NCBI RefSeq assembly: GCF_947494025.1
Contig: NZ_CANLTQ010000003.1
Location: 1-64,000, forward strand
Length of the DNA stretch: 64,000 nt
Direction of reading: 5' to 3'
Source of the DNA: an uncultured Jannaschia sp.
GTDB taxonomy: Bacteria > Pseudomonadota > Alphaproteobacteria > Rhodobacterales > Rhodobacteraceae
Part shown: piece by piece, positions 16,814 to 26,825 of the stretch
Numbering within the stretch: the first letter of the stretch is position 1
How the letters are laid out: the number at the start of each line of letters is the position of its first letter
Position numbers and translations under genes: made by a program
Notes under the pieces: model-generated
Told to the model about the DNA's origin: nothing
Databases searched by the model: none
Seen by the model: the letters and a program-made list of their open reading frames with translations, nothing else

Positions 16814-17479
16814 CTGATAGCCTCCGTCAGAAAACCGCGAACCGCGACCAGCATACGCGTCGAGCGGTACCGGCCCAGCGCGCCGTCGACCTCGCGCCGA
16901 GCTTCGCCAAGGTCGTTCAGAACAGATTTACCATCTCGGGGACAGGCGGTCGATCAGGGCTCCGGGGCTCTGCAGCCCAGGAACGCAATGGCGATGTGTA
17001 TTCGGCAGACGAACGCCACGTCTACGAGACCGGTGATCTTCGCGGCGTTCCAAACTTGAATGTCGTCTGAAGCGTGGTGGACGCAATTCGGTATACGCTC
17101 ACGCGGGACCTTGGTCGCCGCGTCGCAATTCCTGACGCCCCCCCGCTTTACCCGTCATGTGCCATGTGCCGGATCGAGGGCGGTGACGTTCCCGTTTCTC
17201 GCGATCCCCGGTCAGAGACATGCAGGCAGAATGTTTCCAGCAAACCCCGCTGCGCCCTGGCAAATACGAGATTGCTTGCATTCAGCCCCAGAGCCTTGCG
17301 ACTTCTAGCGTCCGAGCCACTCCACAGCCTCGCGCGACCTCCGTGCTCGCCTTGGGTTTTGGCAGGACGGCCGTATCGGCGACGGGCTCGATCTCGTGAC
17401 GGAGGATGGGTTTTGACCAGCGATCGCCCCGGACGTGACCCATCGTCCGAGTCTCCACGGGGCGATCTCCGCGTTTCGT
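16814..17479. other. 666-bp gap between mdh and the pyruvyl transferase gene
   Basis: No intact gene is visible. Minus-strand frame around 17148-17300 gives a protein-like segment (ALGLNASNLVFARAQRGLLETF) without a start in a sensible place, which could be a gene remnant. The 3' part next to mdh is GC-rich. The upstream end carries the GGAGG and GTG of the pyruvyl transferase gene, so a promoter for the sucC-side genes may lie here. Confidence 0.35.
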
Positions 17480-18490
<1,011 letters not shown>

Positions 18491-18543
18491 CTATCGCGGC
18501 CGCATGGCCCGGCGCAAGGCCCCCCGCCGCACGTGCGAACGCC

Positions 18544-18565
18544 AAAAGGCGCCCGTCGGGGCGCC
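18544..18565 (-). terminator. Rho-independent terminator after the small secreted protein gene
   Basis: On the minus strand a 7-bp stem GGCGCCC/GGGCGCC with loop CGAC is followed directly by TTTT (18544-18547), and A-T pairs extend it. It follows the stop of the gene at 18593 and precedes mdh, so mdh likely has its own promoter between 18443 and 18543. Confidence 0.75.
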
Positions 18566-18592
18566 CTTCGGCGATCTCGCGATGTCCGTCGG

Positions 18593-18919
18593 TCAGGCGT
18601 CGGCGTCGGCCATGTGGGCGAGGTCGTCGACGCGGTCCTCCCAGGATTGCCCGCTCGCCACGAGGCAGGTGCGACCGTCGGGAAGGGTGACGGTGATCGT
18701 CCAGGATCCGGTTTCGTCGGAGGCGAAGATCTCCACGACGCGGTCCTTCGCGCCGAGCCCGAGGCCGCGGCGGGTCTCGCCGTATTTCACGCCGAGGCGC
18801 TCGATCACCTCGTCGCGGGCGCCGCAGGACTGACCCGCCTGGGCCGGAAGCGTCAGGAGCGTCAGCGCGATCCCGGTCAGCGTCGCGAAGAAGGCATTCA
18901 GATACTGGGTCTTCGTCAT
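18593..18919 (-). CDS. Small secreted protein
   Basis: A 108-residue protein with a Sec signal peptide (charged MTKTQ, hydrophobic core TGIALTLLTL, cleavage after AQA near residue 28). The mature part is SCGARDEVIERLGVKYGETRRGLGLGAKDRVVEIFAS..GSWTITVTLPDGRTCLVASGQSW. Two Cys (SCGA and RTCLV) probably form one disulfide. It resembles a family common in this order, without known function. It is a single-gene unit with its own terminator. Confidence 0.75.
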   Translation of the reverse strand: MTKTQYLNAFFATLTGIALTLLTLPAQAGQSCGARDEVIERLGVKYGETRRGLGLGAKDRVVEIFASDETGSWTITVTLPDGRTCLVASGQSWEDRVDDLAHMADADA

Positions 18920-19185
18920 GGCACATTCCTTTCACGAGTAGCGACGGGACGCCGACACGGACACGAACGGCGAAAGTCCCGTCTCGTCCGTTGCGCGGGT
19001 CCGGTCGGTGCCGGAACCGAAGTGGTGCGGCCGACATTCGCCGAGGAACAAGAAAATCAGGTTAACGGACCGGGCGGCCGCGCCATGACGCGGGGAACGG
19101 TCGCAACGAGCGGTCGCTCGGTTGCGGACGTCTTGCGAAAGGTTGCCCCCCGTGGTTCCAAGAAGGACCGCTCAGGATCCCGTCG

Positions 19186-20046
19186 ATGCCCGAACTCCGC
19201 CCCCTGCGATCCGTCCTCTACGTTCCGGCCTCGAACAGGCGGGCGCTCGAGAAGGCGGCCGGGCTGCCCGTGGACGCGATCGTCTTCGACCTGGAGGATG
19301 CGGTGGCGCCCGGGGCCAAGGACGATGCCCGCAGGACTTTGACGGACATGCTGCGCGAGGCGGATTTCGGCCGTCGGATGCGGATCGTCCGGATCAACGG
19401 GGCGGCGACGGAATTGGGCGCCGCGGATCTCGCGGCCGTCGCCGACCTGCCCATCGACGCCCTTCTGCTGCCGAAGGTGGACGTTCCCGACGATGTGGCC
19501 CGCGTCGCGGACGCGCTCGCGGGGCGGGCGCGGGTCTGGGCGATGATGGAGACGGCTCTGGGCATCTCGAACGCGGCCGCGATCGCCCGCGTGGAAGGCA
19601 TCGGGGGCTTCGTGCTCGGGACGAACGACCTTGCGCAGGAGCTGGGGTGCCGACCGGGGCCGGACCGGATGCCGCTGATGACGGCGTTGCAGACATGCCT
19701 CCTCGCGGCCCGGCTCGGCGGCGTTCCCTGCATCGACGGCGTCTTCAACGCGTTCCGGGACGCGGACGGGCTGCGAGCCGAATGCGAGCAAGGGCGGGAC
19801 CTCGGCATGGACGGAAAGTCGCTCATCCACCCCGCGCAGATCGCCGTCGCCAACGAGATCTTCGCGCCGGACGGAACGGACGTCGATCTCGCCCGCCGGC
19901 AGATCGCCGCGTTCGAGGACGCGACGGCGCGCGGGCAGGGGGTCGCCGTGCTCGATGGCCGCATCGTCGAGAACCTTCATATCGACATGGCTCGCCGGAC
20001 ATTGGCCCGGGCAGCCGCGATCGCACGACAGGAGAGTGGGACATGA
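19186..20046 (+). CDS. HpcH/HpaI-type CoA ester lyase (malyl-CoA lyase/thioesterase group)
   Basis: A 286-residue TIM-barrel enzyme of the citrate-lyase-beta family. It has RSVLYVPASNRRALEKA, VFDLEDAVAP (metal-binding Glu/Asp), LLPKVDVPDDV, MMETALGI, LGTNDLAQELG, and DGKSLIHPAQI. In Rhodobacter, paralogues act as malyl-CoA lyase (Mcl1) or (3S)-malyl-CoA thioesterase (Mcl2). At ~286 residues it is closer in size to the thioesterase, so that is my preferred role, unproven. Its stop overlaps the start of the NnrU gene (ATGA). Confidence 0.85.
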   Translation: MPELRPLRSVLYVPASNRRALEKAAGLPVDAIVFDLEDAVAPGAKDDARRTLTDMLREADFGRRMRIVRINGAATELGAADLAAVADLPIDALLLPKVDVPDDVARVADALAGRARVWAMMETALGISNAAAIARVEGIGGFVLGTNDLAQELGCRPGPDRMPLMTALQTCLLAARLGGVPCIDGVFNAFRDADGLRAECEQGRDLGMDGKSLIHPAQIAVANEIFAPDGTDVDLARRQIAAFEDATARGQGVAVLDGRIVENLHIDMARRTLARAAAIARQESGT

Positions 20047-20594
20047 TCCTTCTAGTCGCCGGATTGGTGCTCTGGATCGGGGCGCATCTCTTCAAGCGCG
20101 TCGCTCCCGGGCCGCGGGCGCGTCTCGGCGATCCCGGCAAGGGACTCGTCGCGCTGGCGCTGGTTCTGTCCGTCGTCCTGATGGTCCTCGGCTATCGGGC
20201 CGCGCCTTATGTCGACGTCTGGTACCCGCCGCTCTGGCTCAAGCACGTCAACAACCTTCTCATGCTCGCGGCCTTCGCGCTGTTCGGAAACGGTGCCGCG
20301 AAGGGCACGCTCAGCGCCCGCATCCGCCATCCGCAGCTTACGGCATTCAAGATCTGGGCGGTCGCGCATCTTCTGGTGAACGGCGATCTCGCCTCGATCC
20401 TTCTTTTCGGAGGCTTGCTGGCCTGGGCGGTGGCGGAGGTGATCGTGATCAATCGCAGCCAGCCTTGGGACAGGCCCACGGACGTTTCGGTCAAGGGGGA
20501 CCTGAAGGCGCTGGCCATCGGTCTCGTCCTTTATGTCGTGGCTGTCGCCATCCACCTCTGGGCCGGCGTGAACCCGTTCGGAGGAGGAGGATGA
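20043..20594 (+). CDS. NnrU family membrane protein
   Basis: A 183-residue polytopic protein with about five hydrophobic helices. It begins MILLVAGLVLWIGAHLFKRVAPGPRARLG and contains RHPQLTAFKIWAVAHLLVNGDLASILLFGGLLAWAVAEVI, the NnrU block with conserved His. NnrU was first noted near nitric-oxide and nitrite reduction genes in Rhodobacter; here there is no denitrification gene nearby, so the role is open. Overlaps of 4 nt at both ends link it with the CoA lyase and the DUF1737 gene. Confidence 0.85.
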   Translation: MILLVAGLVLWIGAHLFKRVAPGPRARLGDPGKGLVALALVLSVVLMVLGYRAAPYVDVWYPPLWLKHVNNLLMLAAFALFGNGAAKGTLSARIRHPQLTAFKIWAVAHLLVNGDLASILLFGGLLAWAVAEVIVINRSQPWDRPTDVSVKGDLKALAIGLVLYVVAVAIHLWAGVNPFGGGG

Positions 20595-20797
20595 CGACGC
20601 TCTATCGGCTGCTGACCGGGGAAGACAGTTCGGCCTTCTGCCACAAGGTCAGCGAGGCCCTTTCGAAGGGTTGGGTTCTCCACGGCGCGCCCAGCTATGC
20701 TTGGGACCACGGGGCCGGCGTGATGCGCTGCGCGCAGGCAGTGACCAAAGACGTCGATGGACCCTACGAGCCGGGCATGAAGCTCGGCGCGCAGTGA
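20591..20797 (+). CDS. DUF1737 family small protein
   Basis: A 68-residue protein: MTTLYRLLTGEDSSAFCHKVSEALSKGW, then VLHGAPSYAWDHGAGVMRCAQAVTKDV. The opening (YRLLTG.D...FC.KV..AL..GW.L.G.P) is the DUF1737 pattern. The function is unknown. The ATG overlaps the NnrU stop as ATGA and has GGAGGAGG just upstream in the NnrU tail. Confidence 0.85.
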   Translation: MTTLYRLLTGEDSSAFCHKVSEALSKGWVLHGAPSYAWDHGAGVMRCAQAVTKDVDGPYEPGMKLGAQ

Positions 20798-20957
20798 CGG
20801 GTTAGGGGGCCGCTGCGCACGGCGGCATTACGGACAGGCCCAACCGGCCGAGTGTGTCCTTCCTGACCCGGACAACCAGGCCCCGGAGCCGGTCTGACGT
20901 GTCGATCGGTCATTGTCACGATGGGCGAACGCAAGACCATCCGCGGCGACGGACCGC

Positions 20958-21293
20958 TCATTCCTTCATCGGGTCGTGGCCCCAGTTCATCAGCGAGTAG
21001 CGCCAGTTCGAGTGTTCCATGTCGTCGTCCGGGCCGCCCTGCGCCTTGTGGCGTTTGATGTAGCCTACGACCTTCGCCATGTGGTCCCAGTCATCGTCCG
21101 ACAGGTCGGTCTTCGTGGTATGCTTGATCTCGACGATCCGCTTGCCCGACTTGTGGCCCGTGGCCTCGCCGTCCCCGGAATCCCGTCCGACGGACTTGCT
21201 TTCCCCCGTGTCGAGGAACTCCTCGAGCTCCTTGGGCGCCATGTTCACCAGGTCGCTCCATTCGTCCCAGATCTCGTCGTGCGACTTCGCCAT
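20958..21293 (-). CDS. DUF3140-type small protein
   Basis: A 111-residue protein starting MAKSHDEIWDEWSDLVNMAPKELEEFLDTGESKSVG. This is the DUF3140 layout: helix, W..LVNM.P.ELE.WL.T.ES..VG, a middle Gly/Lys stretch and a helix with IVEIKHTTKTDLSDDDWDHMAKVVGYIKRH. It ends with SNWRYSLMNWGHDPMKE. It is reminiscent of DNA-associated SAP-like proteins, but the role is unknown. It is transcribed divergently from sdhC. Confidence 0.8.
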   Translation of the reverse strand: MAKSHDEIWDEWSDLVNMAPKELEEFLDTGESKSVGRDSGDGEATGHKSGKRIVEIKHTTKTDLSDDDWDHMAKVVGYIKRHKAQGGPDDDMEHSNWRYSLMNWGHDPMKE

Positions 21294-21449
21294 CGTAATC
21301 CTCCGCGCGGTTCCGGGGGAACGGACGGCTTTCGCGACGGTTCCCGCCTGCGCCTCTACGCCGCAAAGCGGCGGTTTGCCTCGGTCGGCCCGTGACACCG
21401 CCGCGAAAACCGTTAGAACCACCGCAGATCGACGACAGGGGAATGACGC

Positions 21450-21833
21450 ATGGCAGACGTGAACCGAGGCAATCGCCCGCTCAGCCCACATCTGCAGGTC
21501 TACCGGCCGCAGCTCACCTCGATCACGTCGATCCTGACCCGGATCACCGGCAATGCCCTGATCGTCGCCGCGCTTCTGATCACCTGGTGGTTCGTCGCGG
21601 CCGCGGCCGGGCCGGACGCGTTCGAGACGGCCAACGCGGTGCTCACGTCGTGGTTCGGCAAGCTCGTCTTCCTCGGCTCGATCTGGGCGCTCTGGTATCA
21701 CACGCTCGCGGGCATCCGGCATCTTATCTGGGACACCGGGCGCGGGCTCGACATCGTCAGCGCCGAGCGGCTCGGCTGGGCCTGCATCATCGGCTCGGTC
21801 GTGCTGACGCTTCTCACGATCATCGTGCTCTGA
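21450..21833 (+). CDS. sdhC: Succinate dehydrogenase cytochrome b556 subunit
   Basis: A 127-residue membrane anchor of complex II. It has RPLSPHLQVYRPQLTSITSILTRITGN (quinone-site R-P-x-S-P-H-L motif), then three transmembrane helices. The heme ligand His lies in LWYHTLAGIRHLIWDTG. It starts the sdhCDAB cluster and is 11 nt from sdhD. Confidence 0.96.
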   Translation: MADVNRGNRPLSPHLQVYRPQLTSITSILTRITGNALIVAALLITWWFVAAAAGPDAFETANAVLTSWFGKLVFLGSIWALWYHTLAGIRHLIWDTGRGLDIVSAERLGWACIIGSVVLTLLTIIVL

Positions 21834-21844
21834 GGAAGGACGCC

Positions 21845-22231
21845 ATGGAAACCCCCGCCCAGACCTTTCTGACGGACCGCAAGCGCGCGAATCTCTATGG
21901 CTCCGCCCATACCGGGACGGAGCAGCACTGGCGCGTCACGATCTCCTCGCTCGCGCTCGTGATCGTCGTGCCGCTGTTCCTGTTCACGTTCGGCGCCATT
22001 CTCGGCGCCCCTTACACGGAGGTCGTGGCCTACTACTCCCGGCCGTTCCCCGCTTTGGTCGCGGCGCTGACCTTCGCGATCGGCTGGTGGCACTACGCCA
22101 AGGGCACGCAGGTTCTCCTGACCGACTACGCCCGCGGGATGACGCTGAAGCTTCTGCTCGCCCTGTCCCATATCGTCAGCTTCGCCGCCGGGCTCGCGTG
22201 TCTCTACGCGCTGGCCCGGCTGGCCCTGTAA
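21845..22231 (+). CDS. sdhD: Succinate dehydrogenase membrane anchor subunit
   Basis: A 128-residue subunit with three transmembrane helices. It begins [38 protein letters not shown]; the GSAHxGTxHWxxQR-type motif is near the quinone site. The sequence [22 protein letters not shown] contains the histidine region likely near heme and the D-Y quinone-site residues. GGAAGGA precedes the ATG. sdhA follows after 13 nt. Confidence 0.93.
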   Translation: METPAQTFLTDRKRANLYGSAHTGTEQHWRVTISSLALVIVVPLFLFTFGAILGAPYTEVVAYYSRPFPALVAALTFAIGWWHYAKGTQVLLTDYARGMTLKLLLALSHIVSFAAGLACLYALARLAL

Positions 22232-22244
22232 TCCGGAGAAAGAG

Positions 22245-24056
22245 ATGGCCGCCTACGAATACGAGACACACGAATACGACGTCGTCGTCGTGGGCGCCGG
22301 CGGTGCGGGGCTGCGGGCGACGCTCGGCATGGCGGAGCAGGGGCTCCGCACCGCCTGCATCTCCAAGGTCTTCCCGACCCGTTCCCACACGGTCGCCGCG
22401 CAGGGGGGGATCGCCGCCTCGCTCGGGAACATGGGGCCGGACAACTGGCAATGGCACATGTACGACACCGTGAAGGGGTCGGACTGGCTCGGCGACACGG
22501 ACGCGATGGAGTACCTCGCCCGCGAGGCGCCGAAGGCCGTCTACGAGCTCGAGCATTACGGCGTGCCGTTCTCGCGTACCGAGGACGGCAGGATCTACCA
22601 GCGGCCCTTCGGCGGCCACACGACCGAGTACGGCGAGGGCCCGCCGGTGCAGCGGACCTGCGCCGCCGCCGACCGCACCGGGCACGCGATCCTGCATACG
22701 CTTTACGGCCAGTCGCTGAAGGAGAAGGCGCAGTTCTTCATCGAGTACTTCGCCATCGACCTCATCATGTCCGAGGACGGCGTCTGCCAGGGGGTGCTCT
22801 GCTGGAGCCTCGACGACGGCAAGCTGCACCTGTTCTCCGCGAAGATGACGGTGCTGGCCACCGGCGGCTACGGCCGCGCCTACTTCTCGGCCACCTCCGC
22901 CCATACCTGCACCGGCGACGGCGGCGGCATGATCGCGCGGGCGGGGCTGCCGCTGCAGGACATGGAGTTCGTGCAGTTTCACCCGACCGGCATCTACGGC
23001 GCCGGCTGCCTCATCACCGAAGGGGCGCGGGGCGAGGGGGGATATCTCACCAACTCCGAGGGCGAGCGCTTCATGGAGCGTTACGCGCCGACCTACAAGG
23101 ATCTCGCCTCGCGCGACGTCGTCTCGCGCTGCATGACGATGGAGATCCGCGAAGGGCGGGGCGTTGGCAAGGACGGCGACCACATCCACCTGAACCTCAG
23201 CCACCTGCCGCCCGAGACGCTGCATCTGCGCCTGCCCGGCATCTCCGAGAGTGCGCGGATCTTCGCGGGCGCCGACGTCACCAAGGAGCCGATCCCGGTC
23301 CTGCCGACGGTGCATTACAACATGGGCGGCATCCCCACGAATTATTGGGGCGAGGTGCTCGCGCCGTCCGGCGGTGACGACGACCGCGTTGCGCCGGGCC
23401 TGATGGCCGTGGGCGAGGCCGGCTGCGCCTCGGTCCACGGGGCGAACCGTCTGGGCTCGAATTCGCTCATCGACCTCGTGGTCTTCGGCCGCGCCGCCGC
23501 GATCCGGGCGGGGCAGGTGATCGACCGCGACGCCGCCGTGCCCACGCCGAACATCCGCTCCGTCGAGATGGCGCTCGCCCGCTTCGACGGTCTGCGACAT
23601 GCGCGCGGACAGGTCGCCACCGCCGAGCTGCGCCTCGAAATGCAAAAGACGATGCAGGACGACGCGGCCGTGTTCCGCACGTCCGAGACGTTGGCGCAGG
23701 GCAAGGAGAAGATGACCGACATCGCCGGCAAGTTGGACGACGTGCAGGTGACCGACACGTCGCTTATCTGGAATTCCGACCTCATGGAGACGCTGGAGCT
23801 CGCGAACCTCATGCCGAACGCGGTGGCCACCGTGGTCGCGGCCGAGGCGCGCAAGGAAAGCCGCGGCGCCCATGCCCACGAGGACTTCCCCGACCGGGAC
23901 GACGAGAACTGGCGCAAGCACTCGCTGACCTGGTTCAAGGGCGACAAGATGAAGTACGACCTCGGCTATCGCGGCGTGCACATGAACCCGCTGACGAGCC
24001 ACAACGACGGCGGCATCGACCTGAAGAAGATCGCCCCGAAGGCGAGGGTCTACTGA
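22245..24056 (+). CDS. sdhA: Succinate dehydrogenase flavoprotein subunit
   Basis: A 603-residue FAD protein that oxidises succinate. FAD loop is [12 protein letters not shown] (residues 15-26), and the covalent flavin His48 is in [18 protein letters not shown]. Further motifs are [36 protein letters not shown] (catalytic Arg in the TEGARGEGG loop), [14 protein letters not shown] and [20 protein letters not shown]. Length is standard. In this genome it is separated from sdhB by about 1.6 kb of unrelated small genes. Confidence 0.97.
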   Translation: MAAYEYETHEYDVVVVGAGGAGLRATLGMAEQGLRTACISKVFPTRSHTVAAQGGIAASLGNMGPDNWQWHMYDTVKGSDWLGDTDAMEYLAREAPKAVYELEHYGVPFSRTEDGRIYQRPFGGHTTEYGEGPPVQRTCAAADRTGHAILHTLYGQSLKEKAQFFIEYFAIDLIMSEDGVCQGVLCWSLDDGKLHLFSAKMTVLATGGYGRAYFSATSAHTCTGDGGGMIARAGLPLQDMEFVQFHPTGIYGAGCLITEGARGEGGYLTNSEGERFMERYAPTYKDLASRDVVSRCMTMEIREGRGVGKDGDHIHLNLSHLPPETLHLRLPGISESARIFAGADVTKEPIPVLPTVHYNMGGIPTNYWGEVLAPSGGDDDRVAPGLMAVGEAGCASVHGANRLGSNSLIDLVVFGRAAAIRAGQVIDRDAAVPTPNIRSVEMALARFDGLRHARGQVATAELRLEMQKTMQDDAAVFRTSETLAQGKEKMTDIAGKLDDVQVTDTSLIWNSDLMETLELANLMPNAVATVVAAEARKESRGAHAHEDFPDRDDENWRKHSLTWFKGDKMKYDLGYRGVHMNPLTSHNDGGIDLKKIAPKARVY

Positions 24057-24121
24057 TGCGCTACCCGGTCCTGTCCCTGTCGGCGCCCGGCCTTGCCGCC
24101 TGCCTCGAGCGGCGGCACTGA
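24056..24121 (+). CDS. Possible 21-residue ORF right after sdhA
   Basis: The ATG shares a base with the sdhA stop (TGATG), and the frame encodes [21 protein letters not shown] before TGA. Its hydrophobic middle ends in AAC. The stop is 3 nt before the next ATG, so it would couple sdhA with the lipoprotein gene. It may simply be chance. Confidence 0.25.
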   Translation: MRYPVLSLSAPGLAACLERRH

Positions 24122-24124
24122 CCG

Positions 24125-24322
24125 ATGGGGCGCGTCGTCCTGCTTGCCCTGGCGCCCGTTCTTGCGCTCACGGCCTGCATGCCGACCGGGCCCGAGGCGC
24201 GGCGGGCGGCCTATCTGCGCTGCGCACGGGACGAGGGCGTGCCGGTTCGGGACGGCACCATCCTGTCCCGCGGGCCCGAGGATCTGGCCCGCCTCGACGC
24301 CTGTCGGGCGATCCCGCGATGA
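24125..24322 (+). CDS. Small lipoprotein
   Basis: A 65-residue protein with signal MGRVVLLALAPVLALTACM (lipobox LTAC, Cys near 18) and a short charged mature part with two more Cys (LRCARDEG, LDACRAIPR). No known family. It overlaps the next gene by 4 nt (ATGA). Confidence 0.65.
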   Translation: MGRVVLLALAPVLALTACMPTGPEARRAAYLRCARDEGVPVRDGTILSRGPEDLARLDACRAIPR

Positions 24323-24555
24323 GTCGGGCGCGGGCCGGCCTCGTCGTCCTTTCCGGGACGGTTCTTTGCGGCTGCGTCGACGCGCGGCCCTTGCCGACCG
24401 ACCCGGCGATCATCGATGCGGGGGCGAGCCGGGCACTGTCGAACTGCCTGTCCGACATCGGCCGGCCGGACGTTGCTGCCGACCCCGACGCCCCGATGAA
24501 CGGCGCCGAGATCACGGCGCTGCTGAACTGCGCCTCGGTGCGGGCGCAACGCTGA
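24319..24555 (+). CDS. Small lipoprotein
   Basis: A 78-residue protein with signal MSRARAGLVVLSGTVLCGC (lipobox LCGC). The mature part has two Cys (LSNCLSDIG, LLNCASVRA) likely paired. The function is unknown. It lies between the previous lipoprotein and the sulfotransferase, 1 nt from the latter's start. Confidence 0.65.
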   Translation: MSRARAGLVVLSGTVLCGCVDARPLPTDPAIIDAGASRALSNCLSDIGRPDVAADPDAPMNGAEITALLNCASVRAQR

Positions 24556-24556
24556 C

Positions 24557-25351
24557 ATGGACCTCGTCGCGCCCCGTATTCTCGGCATCGGCACCCATCA
24601 CAAGACGGGAACGATGTGGATGCGCGCCGTCTTCCGGCAGCTCGCCGAAGCGATCGGCGTCGTTCTGCGGCAGGTGCATCCCGCGACGCCGCCTGGACTG
24701 GTGCCCGAACGGGACCGTGCGATGCTCGTCCAATGGTCGTCGGCCTTTCCGGACTGGCTCCGCACGCGGCCGGACGCGCGGATACTCCACCTCGTCCGCG
24801 ATCCGCGCGACGTGCTCCTTTCGGGAATGCGCTACCACCGCGACACGGAGGCGGCGGAGGAAGGGTTCCTCCATGCGGCGCGGGCGGATCTCGGGGGCTT
24901 CAGCTATCAGGCGCACCTGCGTGCGCTTCCCGACGACGCCGCGCGGCTGCGCTTCGAGATGGGCGAGCGGCACGCGGAAACGGTCGCGGAGATGCTGGCC
25001 TGGACCCCACGTGTGAACACGATCGAGGCGCGCTACGAGGATCTGGTTGCCCCGGACGGTGCCGGGATCTTTCGCGAGCACCTGCGGAATCTCGGCCTGC
25101 CGGAGATTGAAGTGGCGCAAGGCGTGCGCGCGTTCCGGGACCATTCGCTGCGGGACGGTCTCGCCCGGCCGGAGGATCGTCGCGCGCGTGTTCGGTCGCA
25201 TGTGGCCGACGGCGCGGCCCGACAATGGGAAACGCGGTTCCCGCCCGACATCGCCCGGGACTACGCGGCACGCCACGGCGCGGCCCTCGTCGCGCTCGGC
25301 TACGAGACGCATCCGACGCGGTGGGTGGAGAGGCTCGACCATGCGGCCTAG
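24557..25351 (+). CDS. Sulfotransferase domain protein between sdhA and sdhB
   Basis: A 264-residue PAPS-dependent-type sulfotransferase. The 5'-phosphosulfate loop is GIGTHHKTGTMWMRAVFR (Lys-Thr-Gly-Thr) at residues 11-28. The 3'-phosphate strand is ARILHLVRDPRDVLLSGMRYH with the R-D-P-R-D-V..S signature. The middle has a general-base candidate His in this family. The acceptor is unknown. It is the second sulfotransferase-type gene embedded among TCA genes in this window. It overlaps the next lipoprotein gene by 11 nt. Confidence 0.85.
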   Translation: MDLVAPRILGIGTHHKTGTMWMRAVFRQLAEAIGVVLRQVHPATPPGLVPERDRAMLVQWSSAFPDWLRTRPDARILHLVRDPRDVLLSGMRYHRDTEAAEEGFLHAARADLGGFSYQAHLRALPDDAARLRFEMGERHAETVAEMLAWTPRVNTIEARYEDLVAPDGAGIFREHLRNLGLPEIEVAQGVRAFRDHSLRDGLARPEDRRARVRSHVADGAARQWETRFPPDIARDYAARHGAALVALGYETHPTRWVERLDHAA

Positions 25352-25661
25352 CGTTTCCGCGATCCTGCTCCTTCCGCTTCTCGCCGCCTGCGCCACGCCC
25401 GTCGCCGACGAGGTCGCGCGCAGCGCCGCGCGGCGCGCCGTCAATCCGGTGATCGCGGAGCGTTTTCCAGGCATTCCGCTCGAGCCTGCGACGAACTGCA
25501 TTATCGACAGCGCCACCGCATCCGAGATCATCACGCTCGCGACTTCGGCGCGGTCCGCGCCCGACCGCGCCGCGCGGATCGTCCTTGACGTCGCGCAGCG
25601 GCCCGCCACCATCCAGTGCCTCGCGACAGACGGTCTGCCGGTGCTACTGAACACCCTTTAG
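25341..25661 (+). CDS. Lipoprotein upstream of sdhB
   Basis: A 106-residue protein with signal [19 protein letters not shown] (lipobox LAAC). The mature part includes [25 protein letters not shown], then [18 protein letters not shown] and [13 protein letters not shown], with two Cys. This is a lipoprotein type often found close to sdhB in this order, in my recollection; no function known. Its ATG lies inside the end of the sulfotransferase gene. Confidence 0.7.
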   Translation: MRPSVSAILLLPLLAACATPVADEVARSAARRAVNPVIAERFPGIPLEPATNCIIDSATASEIITLATSARSAPDRAARIVLDVAQRPATIQCLATDGLPVLLNTL

Positions 25662-25671
25662 GAGGCTTTCC

Positions 25672-26451
25672 ATGGTTCAATTCACCCTGCCTAAGAACTC
25701 GAAGATCGTTGTGGGCAAGACCTGGCCGAAGCCCGAGGGCGCGAACAACCTCCGCAAGTTCCAGATCTATCGCTGGAGCCCGGAAGACGGGAAGAACCCG
25801 CGGCTCGACACCTACTGGGTCGATCTCGACACCTGCGGGCCGATGATCCTGGACGCCCTGATCAAGATCAAGAACGAGATCGACCCGACCCTGACCTTCC
25901 GGCGGTCCTGTCGCGAGGGGATCTGCGGCTCCTGCGCGATGAACATCGACGGGGTGAACACGCTGGCCTGCACGTGGGGCATCGACGAGGTGAAGGGCGA
26001 CGTGAAGATCTATCCGCTGCCGCACATGCCGGTGATCAAGGATCTGATCCCCGATCTCACGCATTTCTACGCGCAGCATGCGAGCGTCATGCCGTGGCTG
26101 GAAACGAAGTCGAACACACCGGCGAAGGAATGGCGCCAGTCCATCGCCGATCGCGAGAAGCTCGATGGGCTCTATGAATGCATCATGTGCGCGTCTTGCT
26201 CCACGGCCTGCCCGTCCTACTGGTGGAACGGCGACCGCTATCTCGGGCCGGCGGCCCTCCTGCACGCCTATCGATGGATCGTGGATTCGCGGGACGAAGC
26301 GACGGGGGAGCGGCTCGACGACCTCGAGGATCCGTTCAAGCTCTATCGGTGCCACACGATCATGAACTGCGCCAAGACCTGTCCCAAGGGCCTGAACCCG
26401 GCGCGGGCGATCCAGAACATCAAGAAGATGATGGTGGAACGTCAGCTCTGA
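25672..26451 (+). CDS. sdhB: Succinate dehydrogenase iron-sulfur subunit
   Basis: A 259-residue electron-transfer subunit. The [2Fe-2S] cysteines are C80, C85, C88 and C100 ([10 protein letters not shown]...C). The [4Fe-4S] and [3Fe-4S] clusters use [11 protein letters not shown] (from C170) and the downstream [14 protein letters not shown]. All are intact. AGGAGG precedes the ATG with 6-nt spacing. It closes the sdh cluster. Confidence 0.97.
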   Translation: MVQFTLPKNSKIVVGKTWPKPEGANNLRKFQIYRWSPEDGKNPRLDTYWVDLDTCGPMILDALIKIKNEIDPTLTFRRSCREGICGSCAMNIDGVNTLACTWGIDEVKGDVKIYPLPHMPVIKDLIPDLTHFYAQHASVMPWLETKSNTPAKEWRQSIADREKLDGLYECIMCASCSTACPSYWWNGDRYLGPAALLHAYRWIVDSRDEATGERLDDLEDPFKLYRCHTIMNCAKTCPKGLNPARAIQNIKKMMVERQL

Positions 26452-26486
26452 CGGCCGAAAGCTCCTCGGGGCTATCGTCGGAGCAC

Positions 26487-26515
26487 AAAAAAGCCCCCGT
26501 CCACGAGACGGGGGC
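26487..26515 (-). terminator. Terminator between sdhB and the small lipoprotein gene
   Basis: A 9-bp stem (26493-26501 with 26507-26515) and 5-nt loop CACGA. On the minus strand it is followed by six T (26487-26492), so it ends the minus-strand lipoprotein gene. It lies downstream of the convergent sdhB and probably works for both. Confidence 0.85.
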
Positions 26516-26538
26516 GATCGTGCAAGCGTGATGCCGGA

Positions 26539-26718
26539 TCAGTCTCCCTCGGCCGCCACCTCGACCCCGCTCTGCGGAACGGTGCCGTCGCCGTCGATAT
26601 CGCTGTCGGTCGTCGCCTCGATCTCGGAGACCGTGTTCACCGGGTCGTTCGCGCCGACGCAACCGGCCATGAGCGCAACGAACGGCAGGGCGATCAGCAG
26701 TTTGAGGGGTGTGGTCAT
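26539..26718 (-). CDS. Very small acidic lipoprotein
   Basis: A 59-residue protein starting MTTPLKLLIALPFVALMAGC (lipobox MAGC). The short mature part is acidic (SEIEATTDSDIDGDG) and looks disordered. The ATG at 26718 is chosen because GGAGA is 6 nt upstream; an in-frame ATG 12 nt earlier has no ribosome site. Role unknown. Confidence 0.65.
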   Translation of the reverse strand: MTTPLKLLIALPFVALMAGCVGANDPVNTVSEIEATTDSDIDGDGTVPQSGVEVAAEGD

Positions 26719-26825
26719 CAGATTCTCCATGGGTTTGGTTCAATCGTTAACGATCCTGTGACCGCCGATGTTCCGACGTCAACTCCGGACAGAAGCGATC
26801 GTGCGAATTTGCCGAAAGATGTGTC

